This document shows, piece by piece, positions 24,070 through 30,789 of a stretch of 30,789 nucleotides of DNA (position 1 is the stretch's first letter; each line of letters begins with the position of its first letter). The notes under the pieces were generated by a model. It searched no databases and had not been told where the DNA came from. It was given only the letters and a program-made list of their open reading frames with translations. This DNA comes from an uncultured Oscillospiraceae bacterium (GTDB taxonomy: Bacteria; Bacillota; Clostridia; Oscillospirales; Oscillospiraceae), in contig CAJUOA010000028.1 of NCBI GenBank assembly GCA_910587785.1, positions 1-30,789 of the forward strand, given 5' to 3'. The translations under genes and the position numbers were made by a program.

Positions 24070-24636
24070 TCAGACCGCTACGCGCTCCAAGGCAGGCTGC
24101 AAAGCCGTCAGTTTTGCGGACGCCATTCCGGTATCATGGAGCCATGGCGTTACCTCATCATCGGTCAGCAGCACCGGCATCCGGCCATGGACGTTGATGA
24201 TGGTGTCATTGGGAGCGGTGGTCAGCACCACGAACCGCTCCTCCCCCCGGAATGTGTTCCAAAGCCCGGCCAGGTATAGTCTGTCCTGCCCCGGCAGCCG
24301 AAAGTGGTACTTCCGCTTTTGGCTGTCCCATTCATAGAATCCGGTTGTGGGCACGACGCATCGCCGCTCCAGCAGGGAACGGCGGAACATCGTTTTCTCC
24401 AGTGCCGTCTCACCCCGGGCGTTGATAATGACCCCCTTGCCTTTGAAGCTGGGAAATCCCCAGATCATCGGCTTGGGGGCCATTTTTTGTCCGTCCGGGA
24501 GCAGGATCGGGGCGGCGTTGGTGGGGTATATCTCCCCTGTGTGGATGCTGGCAGCTCCAAATCGTGCCTGCACCTCGGCTACAATCCGGGCGATCTCCTG
24601 AGACTGATCCGGGGCTAAGCTGTATCTTCCGCACAT
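24070..24636 (-). CDS. SOS response-associated peptidase (SRAP; HMCES/YedK-like)
   Basis: 188 residues. Proteins of this family crosslink through the N-terminal Cys2 to abasic sites in single-stranded DNA, protecting them. All key residues are present: MCGRYSL (Cys2 after Met removal), IINARGET (Asn72), GFYEW (Glu102) and NVHGRMP (His150). ATG 24636 follows AAGGAG, and the start is fixed by the need for Cys at position 2. A plausible promoter on - is TTTTCA (24717-24722), 17 bases, TATAAT (24694-24699). Its 3' end is convergent with, and 3 bases from, the DUF5348 gene. Confidence 0.93.
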   Translation of the reverse strand: MCGRYSLAPDQSQEIARIVAEVQARFGAASIHTGEIYPTNAAPILLPDGQKMAPKPMIWGFPSFKGKGVIINARGETALEKTMFRRSLLERRCVVPTTGFYEWDSQKRKYHFRLPGQDRLYLAGLWNTFRGEERFVVLTTAPNDTIINVHGRMPVLLTDDEVTPWLHDTGMASAKLTALQPALERVAV

Positions 24637-24693
24637 GGCTGTGACTCCTTTCGGGGATGAAGGCAAGGCAGTCTATACTTATCTCTTTCAAAG

Positions 24694-24722
24694 ATTATAA
24701 TAGCCGCACTCATTTTTGAAAA
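24694..24722 (-). promoter_or_regulatory. candidate promoter of the SRAP gene
   Basis: Minus strand: -10 TATAAT (24694-24699, perfect), 17-base spacer, -35 TTTTCA (24717-24722, four of six). About 58 bases before the start codon. The rest of the gap up to 24925 is AT-rich near 24700-24790 and shows no gene. Confidence 0.5.
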
Positions 24723-24925
24723 TATTGAAACCGATTTTTGACAAATATTCTATACTATAATTTTTAATAGGGAAATGCAATATTGAAAACAAAATTTCCC
24801 CATTGATGTCATTTGCGGTGGATCAGGCCTGTTAAATGCGAATGCTCTGCCAGCCGGGTATCCGCCTTGTGAGCAAGGAACGAAGAGGACGGGGATAGTT
24901 CCGCATCCTCCAATAGAACCCCAGA

Positions 24926-25249
24926 TCATTGTTCTGCCAGCAGATCCATACAGATCATTCGTACATCCTCTGGGAGCAGCAAGGCATCCATAGCCGCCTC
25001 GGCAGAAAATCCCTGTGTTTCCATCAAGCTCTTGATACACTCAAGCGTAGTAACAGATATATAGCCTTTTATCCAGCCGTTTATCCAGCCTTCTATCCAG
25101 ATTTCTGATAGACCTTCTGCTCGGAATTTCTCAATATCAGGCCTCATTTTATCAAGATACCTCTGCTTCAACTCACTATACATATTGTCAACTCCCCTCG
25201 GTGTTTCTTTCAGTGTGCGACCCCGATCCACCAGCATCTTGCAGCACAT
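24926..25249 (-). pseudogene. C-terminal remnant of an Rpn-type nuclease (tandem copy)
   Basis: About 107 codons homologous to the C-terminal third of the intact neighbour at 25312-26130. Shared landmarks in order: (V/A)DRxRxLKETPxGVDNM, EAAMD, LPED/IPED and DLLAEQ/NLLAKQ at the very end. Homology begins at the equivalent of DEMYSKVLADR; upstream of this there is only the palindrome at 25266-25299, so the catalytic domain is missing. No ribosome-binding site precedes its first ATG. The middle is extended by a short repetitive stretch (WIEGWINGWIKGY). Best read as a decayed tandem duplication. Confidence 0.8.
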
Positions 25250-25265
25250 CTCAACCCAATGGCAA

Positions 25266-25299
25266 TCTGGAGGATATAGGCAGTTCTATATCCTCCAGA
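25266..25299 (-). terminator. perfect 14-bp inverted repeat between Rpn gene and its remnant
   Basis: TCTGGAGGATATAG (25266-25279), six-base loop, CTATATCCTCCAGA (25286-25299). Located 13 bases past the stop of the intact Rpn gene on -. A terminator role fits the position, though no long U-tract follows; it also marks the breakpoint of the truncated copy. Confidence 0.55.
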
Positions 25300-25311
25300 T
25301 AAAGGCACAAG

Positions 25312-26130
25312 TTATTGCTTTGCCAGCAGATTCATATAGGCCGGTCGCTCATCCTCCGGAATCCGCAAAATATCCATTGCCGCCTCAATAGACAGCCCCA
25401 GTGTTGTCATCACGTTTCTGAGACTGGAGGCCACTCCCTTCTCAATCCCCCGCTTTTCTCCATAGAGATAAAGCTCTTCCAATTCACGGCACATATTGTC
25501 AACTCCCTTCGGCGTTTCTTTCAGTGCGCGGACCCGGTCCGCCAACACTTTGCTATACATCTCGTCAGCATGTTTACAGTGGAAGTCATGCATCAGCCGC
25601 CCAAGATCCGTGTCCTCCTGGATGCTTGCCGTCACATAGACGATATACGATCTGTCCGCAAAAGCGTCGCCAGTCTCCCTAATCGTGCGCTCAATATGGT
25701 AGATGGGAAGCCCCTTCCCCAGAATATCGTTCTGGGTAATAAATATGACGTATGATTCCAAGAGCTTTTCAAAATCCTCGCTTGGATTCAGTGTGTTCAT
25801 ATCCAGAAGTCCGCTATGGAATCTCGCCCGCTTGGGGGACGCCCCCTCGTTATCCTGCTGGACCTCTATGTCGAAACGGTTTCCGTCCGCATCCTGTGCC
25901 ACGCAGTCCAGCACCGCTGACCGCCCCTGCAAATTCTTGTGATCCTTCTGCACAACCACATCCACGACCCGGAGATCCGGTTTCTCCAGGATGACCTGTA
26001 GGACATACTCCGCGCACTCGGCGACTTTGAGGACATTGCGCATAAAGGCATCGCTCATCAAAGTCATTTCACTCAGGATCGTCTGGTAGTGCGCATAACG
26101 GGCCTGCAGTTCCTTTTTCTCATCCGGCAC
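25312..26130 (-). CDS. Rpn family recombination-promoting nuclease / PD-(D/E)XK nuclease family transposase
   Basis: 272 residues. Matches the PD-(D/E)XK 'transposase' family (PF12784, Rpn-like). The N-terminus (ILSEMTLMSDAFMRNVL...CAEYVLQVIL) leads to the nuclease core, VVVQKDHKNLQGRSAVLDCVAQDADGNRFDIEVQ (Asp...D-I-E-V-Q), then YVIFITQNDILGKGLPIYHIER and the conserved tail KALKETPKGVDNM-type segment. E. coli Rpn proteins stimulate RecA-independent recombination; here the role is unknown. The start is GTG 26130 behind AGGTGA. A truncated second copy follows downstream. Confidence 0.9.
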   Translation of the reverse strand: MPDEKKELQARYAHYQTILSEMTLMSDAFMRNVLKVAECAEYVLQVILEKPDLRVVDVVVQKDHKNLQGRSAVLDCVAQDADGNRFDIEVQQDNEGASPKRARFHSGLLDMNTLNPSEDFEKLLESYVIFITQNDILGKGLPIYHIERTIRETGDAFADRSYIVYVTASIQEDTDLGRLMHDFHCKHADEMYSKVLADRVRALKETPKGVDNMCRELEELYLYGEKRGIEKGVASSLRNVMTTLGLSIEAAMDILRIPEDERPAYMNLLAKQ

Positions 26131-26201
26131 TACATCACCTGCTTTCTCAAATCACCAATTTCATCTTGATGGTACTATTATATCACGGCGAAGGACAAAA
26201 A

Positions 26202-26444
26202 TCAATCCTGTTCCCCGTCCTCCGCGCCTTCACACTCACGCCACTCCGCTTTACACGCCCAGATCTCAGAACCAAATCCAATGTCAGCAACCCATTCATC
26301 GAAGAGCTCAGAGATGGGGGTAGATATTCTGTCGCTATCCTCCGGATCCCCAAACTGCACTTCCGTCAGCGCCTCTATGAGATTCTGCAGCGAATAACCA
26401 TGGCTGATCATCCACTGCAGCTGATACTGCTCATACTTTGTCAT
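26202..26444 (-). CDS. hypothetical protein (80 aa)
   Basis: 80 residues, acidic (MTKYEQYQLQWMISHGYSLQNLIEAL...), with a predicted helical N-terminus and an acidic C-terminus (CEGAEDGEQD). Not recognised. The ATG starts one base after the stop of the upstream 91-residue gene, so the two are translationally coupled. Similar small 'KYEQYQLQWMIxHGYSL' proteins occur, from memory, on conjugative elements of Clostridia. Confidence 0.7.
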   Translation of the reverse strand: MTKYEQYQLQWMISHGYSLQNLIEALTEVQFGDPEDSDRISTPISELFDEWVADIGFGSEIWACKAEWRECEGAEDGEQD

Positions 26445-26445
26445 A

Positions 26446-26721
26446 TCAACAACCCTCGCTTTCCGCCAGCTTTTTCAGTTCGTCCGGCATAAACTTCTTG
26501 TAGTACGTCCCGCCGACGAGGCATGTTTTCCGGAATATCACGCCACCGATCTCCCTCAGCGTATCCTCGCTGATTGTATACCAGAACTTGCCGCGCTTGG
26601 GCGTAGCCTTGTAATGCGCCAGCATAGCGGCCAGTGCCTGTACCTTCGTGTCGTAATCTCCGACGTTCACCGTCCTGCCAGTTTTTGTCGCTCTGGAAAC
26701 ATGGAATACAGTTTTTCTCAT
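26446..26721 (-). CDS. hypothetical protein (91 aa)
   Basis: 91 basic residues (MRKTVFHVSRATKTGRTVNVGDYDTKVQALAAMLAHYKATPKRG...). Not recognised. Strong ribosome-binding site (GAGGAGG) before ATG 26721. It sits 25 bases after the methyltransferase stop and is coupled to the 80-residue gene, so it belongs to the same transcript as the methyltransferase. Confidence 0.72.
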   Translation of the reverse strand: MRKTVFHVSRATKTGRTVNVGDYDTKVQALAAMLAHYKATPKRGKFWYTISEDTLREIGGVIFRKTCLVGGTYYKKFMPDELKKLAESEGC

Positions 26722-26746
26722 GGTATGTCCTCCTCTTTTTCAGTTG

Positions 26747-28690
26747 TTACACTGCCACAACCTGTTCTAACTCCCACATGGTGCGGATCTTCTTGTTCCC
26801 GCACCACTCCGGGAAATTTGCTCTTACCAGCGCCTCTGCAAACGGCGGAGGCACGGCGTTTCCACAGCGCGCCACCTGTTTGCTTTTTCCATACGCCTTA
26901 CCGGTAAAATCACGATCAATTTTGTAATCGTACGGGAAACCGTTGGCCCGATACAGCTCGCGGGGCGTCAGCATCCGCAGGCCAATATCCGCCATGTAGT
27001 ACCATGTGCCGTGGATGGAAAACAAGATCACCTCATCGTCCGCCAGATGGTAGCCACAGAACTCGTTCAAGAGCGTTCGGATACGTGGCCAATTACGCAG
27101 ATCTCTCCCCGGCTCCACCTTTTCCATCGCTGTCCGAACCACTCCGTGGTGACCGCCGCCGGCGGTGATGGTCTGGAGCGGAGCCTGCGTGGCCCCGCCA
27201 AGGTCGTCTCCCTTCATTTTGAGCATGTGGACGGCTTGGAGCGCGCTGTGATCGATTGCCGTTACAGTGGGCAGCGGTTCTGAAACCTCCGCGCCAACAA
27301 CACCGCCAAAGAATTTGGACAGGCTGGCAACCGTCAGTCCCTCCCGGTCTTTCACCGTTACCGTGTGCAGCGGCTCCTCCATCTTCTGCCCATGCTGTGC
27401 GTTGCTGTAGTATTTGACCATACTGGCCGCCGCCAGTCCATAGCGATTCGCAGCATCCACTGTCATCAGGGGGCTGTCTACGGGCTGCGCCCTGACATAC
27501 TCGGACTGCTCCGTATGATACTGCAGCATCGCCGGGCACACCAGGCATTCCTCCGCCTTCGATACTTGGGTATGGGTCGGTTCCAGGATACTGCGACCGC
27601 GATCCCCACCGCCAGTTTGACCAATAGCCGCCAGTACCGGTGCGACAAAAAGCTGATTGCCCGCCGTTGTGACCGTATGGACGGGCTGGTCGGCAGGCGC
27701 CCCCACGCTGTTGGTGGTGTTTGTGACGGTCAGAGGCGACATGACCGGGGTAACAACGCCATACCCATGCTTCGCTGTAATGGTCTGGAGCGGCTGATCC
27801 AGGGCCTGGCCGCGAAAGTCCCCGGCGTGATTGACAGCCACAAGAAACGGGGATGCCGACTTGATCACGAACTTATCCACTCCACGGGCAACCCGCTGCA
27901 TGGTGTTCCTGGCGAGGGGACGGATAGCGGTAAGCCCATACTGCGCTTTGATCTCCTCTTTCGAGGCGAAGATCGACGGGGTGGGCAGATGCCAGTCGAT
28001 GATCTCCGCCGCGCTCCGCCAGGGCTTTTTCAGGCCCCGCCGTACTTCCGGGCTGTCTGCGGGGGCGTGGGTCGGCTCTGGCCAGACAATGGGGTGGCCG
28101 TCCCGTCGGGCGATCAGGAAGAATCGTTTACGCGTGGTGGGCGCACCATAGTCCGCAGCCACCAGTTCACGCCACTCGACATCGTAGCCAAGCTCCCGCA
28201 GCTGCTCCAGCCACCGCCGGAAGGTGAGTCCCGCCTTCGATTTGATGGGCCGCCCTCTCCGGACCGGCCCCCAGGTCTGAAACTCCTCCACATTTTCTAG
28301 TATGATGACTCGCGGATGGACCGTCCCGGCCCAGCGCAGGACGATCCAGGCCAGGCCGCGGATATGTTTATCCACCGGCTTGCCGCCCTTCGCCTTACTG
28401 AAGTGTTTACAGTCCGGCGAGGCCCACAGCAATCCAACTGGGCGCCCGGCACAGACTTCAATCGGATCCACATCCCATACACTGGTCTGGTAATGCCTGG
28501 TGTACGGGTGATTGGTCTGATGCATCAGGATAGCGTCCGGATCGTGGTTGATCGCAACATCCACGATCCGGCCTGCCGCCAGTTCGATCCCCGTAGAGGC
28601 GCCGCCCCCGCCGGCAAAGCTGTCCACAATTATTTCGTCCAGCCAACATATTTGGCCGATACCACCCGCTTTTCTCAGCGCACTTCTCAT
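26747..28690 (-). CDS. DNA (cytosine-5-)-methyltransferase, phage/ICE type
   Basis: 647 residues. Motif I DSFAGGGGASTGIE (23-36), motif IV ASPDCKHFSKAKGG with catalytic Cys94 (the SPDC variant of PCQ seen in phage and ICE enzymes), motif VI ENVEEF (from 132), motif VIII VAADYGAPTTRKRFFLIARR. The C-terminal motifs IX-X region has LTPRELYRANGFPYDY and QVARCGNAVPPPFAEALVRANFP. Between them, residues ~285-525 hold about seven tandem units of the pattern xxPLxTVTxxxxxGL, replacing a conventional target-recognition domain. No cognate restriction gene is nearby, so an orphan or modification enzyme is likely. ATG 28690 follows AAGGGG; an earlier TTG at 28720 is less likely. Confidence 0.93.
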   Translation of the reverse strand: MRSALRKAGGIGQICWLDEIIVDSFAGGGGASTGIELAAGRIVDVAINHDPDAILMHQTNHPYTRHYQTSVWDVDPIEVCAGRPVGLLWASPDCKHFSKAKGGKPVDKHIRGLAWIVLRWAGTVHPRVIILENVEEFQTWGPVRRGRPIKSKAGLTFRRWLEQLRELGYDVEWRELVAADYGAPTTRKRFFLIARRDGHPIVWPEPTHAPADSPEVRRGLKKPWRSAAEIIDWHLPTPSIFASKEEIKAQYGLTAIRPLARNTMQRVARGVDKFVIKSASPFLVAVNHAGDFRGQALDQPLQTITAKHGYGVVTPVMSPLTVTNTTNSVGAPADQPVHTVTTAGNQLFVAPVLAAIGQTGGGDRGRSILEPTHTQVSKAEECLVCPAMLQYHTEQSEYVRAQPVDSPLMTVDAANRYGLAAASMVKYYSNAQHGQKMEEPLHTVTVKDREGLTVASLSKFFGGVVGAEVSEPLPTVTAIDHSALQAVHMLKMKGDDLGGATQAPLQTITAGGGHHGVVRTAMEKVEPGRDLRNWPRIRTLLNEFCGYHLADDEVILFSIHGTWYYMADIGLRMLTPRELYRANGFPYDYKIDRDFTGKAYGKSKQVARCGNAVPPPFAEALVRANFPEWCGNKKIRTMWELEQVVAV

Positions 28691-28726
28691 GACTCGTACC
28701 CCTTTTCGCTTTTTACCCAATTTCGG

Positions 28727-29479
28727 CTATACTCCCGTATCAACAAATTGCTCCGCTTTGAACCGATCACCTATTTCCATGAAGTAGGCGAAGAGGAAAT
28801 CCTTCTGCTTTTTGGTAAGCGGCTTGCTGTTGGATACAATATACCCACCATATCCGGAGGGATTATGGATCAGGCAGTAGCCTGCCACCTCACTGAGAAA
28901 ATCACGGCAGGTCCCATTCCGCTCTGCATTCCACGCCCGGAAATCATTCCAGCGGCCTTTCTTGCGGATAATTTCCCGTGCAACGGCGTCATGCTCACCA
29001 AAATCGCCCTCTGTAAAAGTTCCGGTAGGCGAGAGCCACCCGAAAGGCTGAGACGGCTTTGACGAATGTGCCGGATTACCACATCGCTGTGTCAATATGC
29101 CTTCATCCAATTCCTGACTCAAACGATCCACTGCCTCCTGATCCAACTCCATTGCATAAATATCTTCCGTCTTAAGCATGGGGCCTTTTTCGTCAGCTTT
29201 GAGCGCATACATCCGGCAGGTTCCCCATTCCATCGTAGTGAAACCGAGGTGGTATGCCGTCATCACACAGTAGAGTCCAAGTTTCATCTCCTCCGTCAGT
29301 TCCGTTGCATCAATATAATTCTTGTTCACTAATGCGGAAAGAACGAGGCGGAAATAATACAGCAGGGATTTCTCAAAGGACTGGCACTGCCCATTAGCGC
29401 CGATTTGTAAAGTGGTTCCACAGGTGTTCCCGGTCTGGTGGTGCTTGCAGCAAAGATTGCGGCATTCTGTTTTTTTCAA
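28727..29479 (-). CDS. hypothetical element-borne protein with N-terminal Cys cluster (250 aa)
   Basis: 250 residues. The N-terminus has a Cys/His cluster (CRNLCCKHHQTGNTC, about residues 6-20) that may bind a metal. The centre holds a helical stretch (MKLGLYCVMTAYHLGFTTMEWGTC) and the segment FGWLSPTGTFTEGDFGEHDAVAREII. From memory, WLSPxGxFxxxxxGEHxxxA motifs occur in many uncharacterised phage and ICE proteins. It ends with SNSKPLTKKQKDFLFAYFMEIGD. Function unknown. The start codon appears to be TTG 29479, with AAAGGGGGG 8-9 bases upstream. The methyltransferase begins 36 bases after its stop. Confidence 0.7.
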   Translation of the reverse strand: MKKTECRNLCCKHHQTGNTCGTTLQIGANGQCQSFEKSLLYYFRLVLSALVNKNYIDATELTEEMKLGLYCVMTAYHLGFTTMEWGTCRMYALKADEKGPMLKTEDIYAMELDQEAVDRLSQELDEGILTQRCGNPAHSSKPSQPFGWLSPTGTFTEGDFGEHDAVAREIIRKKGRWNDFRAWNAERNGTCRDFLSEVAGYCLIHNPSGYGGYIVSNSKPLTKKQKDFLFAYFMEIGDRFKAEQFVDTGV

Positions 29480-29503
29480 AGGTATCGCCCCCCTTTCTGA
29501 TGC

Positions 29504-29532
29504 GAGGAGCAGCGTATTGCACGCTGCTCCTC
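29504..29532 (-). promoter_or_regulatory. perfect 12-bp hairpin upstream of the 250-aa gene
   Basis: GAGGAGCAGCGT (29504-29515), five-base loop, ACGCTGCTCCTC (29521-29532). No U-tract. It lies in the 124-base gap between two minus-strand unknown genes, just ahead of the ribosome-binding site. It could be a weak terminator, a processing site or a repeat remnant. Confidence 0.5.
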
Positions 29533-29603
29533 TGCACTGTGCTGCCTGTGTTATGTCTTACTTGATCCCGGTCATCTCGGCGTTAATGCCAAACTTTCAG
29601 CCT

Positions 29604-30620
29604 CTACTCATCATGTTCCTCTTTTTCCTCGGCCCACAAGTTGAGCCATGAATAGAGCTCATCTCCGATAGCCTTATCGAACTCCGGGTGTTCATCGGGG
29701 CTATACGGATGCTGGAGCTGAGCGATCTCTCCGCTCTCCGGCTCGTACACATCGACCTCGATGGTGTCTCCATCGAAACGGATGGTGAGTTCAAGGGTTC
29801 TGCTCATATCAAATTTCCCGTTTACCGCAGGAGCCTCGCCCATTGCCGGCCCGCCGCCGTTCTCCAGGCCATCCAGGATCTCTTTCAGCAGGCTCACAAG
29901 GGAAACCTCGCTGAGATCGTCCGTGTGATGCAGCTCGCACGGTTTTCCGCTGACATCATCCACGATGTGGAGGGTGTAGTATCCGCCATCCGCAGCCAGT
30001 CCGTGTTTGTTTTCGATCAGCGCCGCCGAAACAGTGCGGCCGGTATGCGGATACCCCTTAGCGATTGTGAAATACTGACTGCTCCGATCCCCGTTTTCAG
30101 TTGCCTGGCCATTCCCAAGGTCCGCGATCATGCTGACCGCCTGCGTTGGCGTGACCAGAACAATGTATTTGTCCCTTGCAGGACTGGCGGGAGATGTCTC
30201 CAGGCTGTCAGCCCGGTGTTCCGGATCCACTTCGGTCAGGGGCCGGTTGGACTGATCTGTGAAGCCGCACGCGATCAGCAGCGCCGACACCTCCGCCGGG
30301 GTTGCCAGGGACTCTTTCTCCTTTGTGAGCTGATCCAGAACTGCCCGGAATGTGGGGGTCTTCAGCAGATGCCATGCTTCGCTGAAGACCTCTAACTGCG
30401 GGACTGCCCTGCCGCGCAGCAGATGCCAGCTGATTCCCATCTCGCAGAGGCAGCCGCCCTGCCGGAAATAGAGCCCCAGCATAATTTCATCCTCCGCATC
30501 CAAGGGCGCCAGGCCGGCGTATGCTTGGCGGGAGTAGTTGCTGAACCCCCAGTAAAGGTCGTCCCAGTCCGCGTTTGGAAAGTAGTGGATAAGCTGCTCG
30601 GAATCACATTTTTTGATCAT
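29604..30620 (-). CDS. hypothetical element-borne protein (338 aa)
   Basis: 338 residues, acidic. The N-terminal part (SEQLIHYFPNADWDDLYWGFSNYSRQAYAGLAPLDAEDEIMLGLYFRQGGCLCEMGISW) is followed by a variable middle and a C-terminal beta-rich acidic domain (LELTIRFDGDTIEVDVYEPESGEIAQLQHPYSPDEHPEFDKAIGDELYSWLNLW). No family recognised with confidence; proteins with the C-terminal pattern appear to be associated with conjugative elements. ATG 30620 is chosen because AGGAG lies 8 bases upstream; the in-frame GTG at 30629 abuts that site. Function unknown. Confidence 0.72.
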   Translation of the reverse strand: MIKKCDSEQLIHYFPNADWDDLYWGFSNYSRQAYAGLAPLDAEDEIMLGLYFRQGGCLCEMGISWHLLRGRAVPQLEVFSEAWHLLKTPTFRAVLDQLTKEKESLATPAEVSALLIACGFTDQSNRPLTEVDPEHRADSLETSPASPARDKYIVLVTPTQAVSMIADLGNGQATENGDRSSQYFTIAKGYPHTGRTVSAALIENKHGLAADGGYYTLHIVDDVSGKPCELHHTDDLSEVSLVSLLKEILDGLENGGGPAMGEAPAVNGKFDMSRTLELTIRFDGDTIEVDVYEPESGEIAQLQHPYSPDEHPEFDKAIGDELYSWLNLWAEEKEEHDE

Positions 30621-30680
30621 TGCATTCACTCCTATTCTTCATTTCGTTCTGCCTGAGTCGTCAGGCGGGTCATCTATCAT

Positions 30681-30717
30681 AAAAAAGCGTATGGGCAAAT
30701 CTGCTCATACGCTTTTA
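30681..30717 (-). terminator. intrinsic terminator, possibly bidirectional
   Basis: Stem AAAAGCGTATG(G)GCA with TGC(T)CATACGCTTTT, loop AATC. On the minus strand it is followed by a TTTTTTATG tract. It would end the transcript of the gene that enters from the right edge, and separates it from the 338-aa gene. Confidence 0.75.
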
Positions 30718-30744
30718 ACCAAACTGGCAATGATATAATGCGAA

Positions 30745-30789
30745 TCAAGAGTTGAACAAGAGCTTGGCAAGAGCGGCAGCAATGCGGCC
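30745..30789 (-). CDS. possible C-terminal end of a gene entering from the right
   Basis: Fourteen codons reading GRIAAALAKLLFNS followed by TGA at 30745-30747. The helix-like sequence and a terminator 28 bases downstream make a gene end plausible, but 45 bases cannot identify it. Confidence 0.35.
   Translation of the reverse strand, partial: GRIAAALAKLLFNS

Larger units (their letters stand above)
22107..30789. mobile_element. putative element inserted in sigK (left part only; skin-like or ICE/prophage-derived)
   Basis: Evidence for an insertion: sigK is cut mid-helix; repeated sites lie at the junction; base composition changes sharply from GC-rich to AT-rich within about 100 bases; and all genes beyond are accessory types known from phages, ICEs and islands (DUF4143 ATPase, DUF5348, SRAP, Rpn nuclease, cytosine methyltransferase, unknowns), almost all on -. 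The GC content partly recovers after 24000, suggesting a composite origin. No integrase, relaxase, capsid or conjugation gene is visible, and the right end is beyond the window. Confidence 0.6.

Noticed and set aside
24750..25040. 96-codon minus-strand open frame beside the Rpn remnant
   Set aside because: No ribosome-binding site, odd Cys/Gly-rich composition, and it overlaps the Rpn remnant, which has real homology to its neighbour.
27093..27840. Repeated pattern in the methyltransferase region considered as a CRISPR or DNA-level tandem repeat
   Set aside because: The repetition is at protein level only; the DNA units differ in sequence and length, so there is no CRISPR or minisatellite array.
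29558..29596. Twelve-codon minus-strand stretch (KFGINAEMTGIK then stop) after the 338-aa gene
   Set aside because: It is preceded by an in-frame stop and has no start; perhaps the relic of a gene end, but too short to support.

Overview
The window reads as chromosome of a GC-rich, spore-forming Clostridia bacterium, most likely an Oscillospirales gut anaerobe of the Flavonifractor/Intestinimonas/Lawsonibacter kind. The pointers are a glgC-glgD pair (GlgD is a Firmicutes hallmark), a SigK sporulation sigma factor, strong GGAGG ribosome-binding sites, the NusG-domain-II/Gx-transporter pair, and dense short palindromic intergenic repeats. The genus is an inference from gene content; no 16S or other marker is present.

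Layout. (1) 1-4500: DUF819 membrane protein, NAD(P)HX dehydratase (nnrD), a lipoprotein and alanine racemase (alr), all on +. The first three genes lie between two inverted copies of a multi-hairpin repeat. (2) 4542-5584, on -: a yerC/trpR-like regulator overlapping a SAM methyltransferase. (3) 5843-14679, on +: a complete glycogen operon, glgB-glgC-glgD-glgA-glgP, from a near-consensus promoter to a strong terminator. GlgC/GlgD make ADP-glucose, GlgA polymerises it, GlgB branches it and GlgP mobilises it. GlgB carries a long Lys/Ala-rich histone-H1-like tail. (4) 14747-15608: NusG-domain-II protein plus Gx transporter. (5) 15660-17959, on -: an ABC exporter pair. (6) 18131-19516, on -: a compact operon of five small genes (small membrane protein, PadR, DUF2812, small membrane protein, DUF6440), with a perfect inverted repeat lying inside its promoter and a perfect terminator at its end. 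(7) glpK on -, divergent from sigK.

(8) At 22107 the core chromosome stops abruptly. sigK (21474-22109) is intact up to the recognition helix of region 4.2 (...ISRSYV) and is then cut by a stop codon that belongs to a 23-bp sequence. That sequence is repeated 77 bp further on, with a hairpin between the copies. Beyond this the DNA becomes much more AT-rich, and the remaining ~8.6 kb carries only accessory genes, nearly all on -: AAA/DUF4143 ATPase, DUF5348, SRAP (HMCES/YedK-like) peptidase, an Rpn-type PD-(D/E)XK nuclease with a decayed tandem copy, a phage/ICE-type cytosine-5 methyltransferase with repeats in its variable region, and several unknown genes. The best reading is a sigK-intervening ('skin'-like) element, or an element that has disrupted sigK. 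Its right end, its recombinase and the 3' part of sigK would lie outside the window. This is the most interesting feature here. No CRISPR array, rRNA or tRNA was seen.
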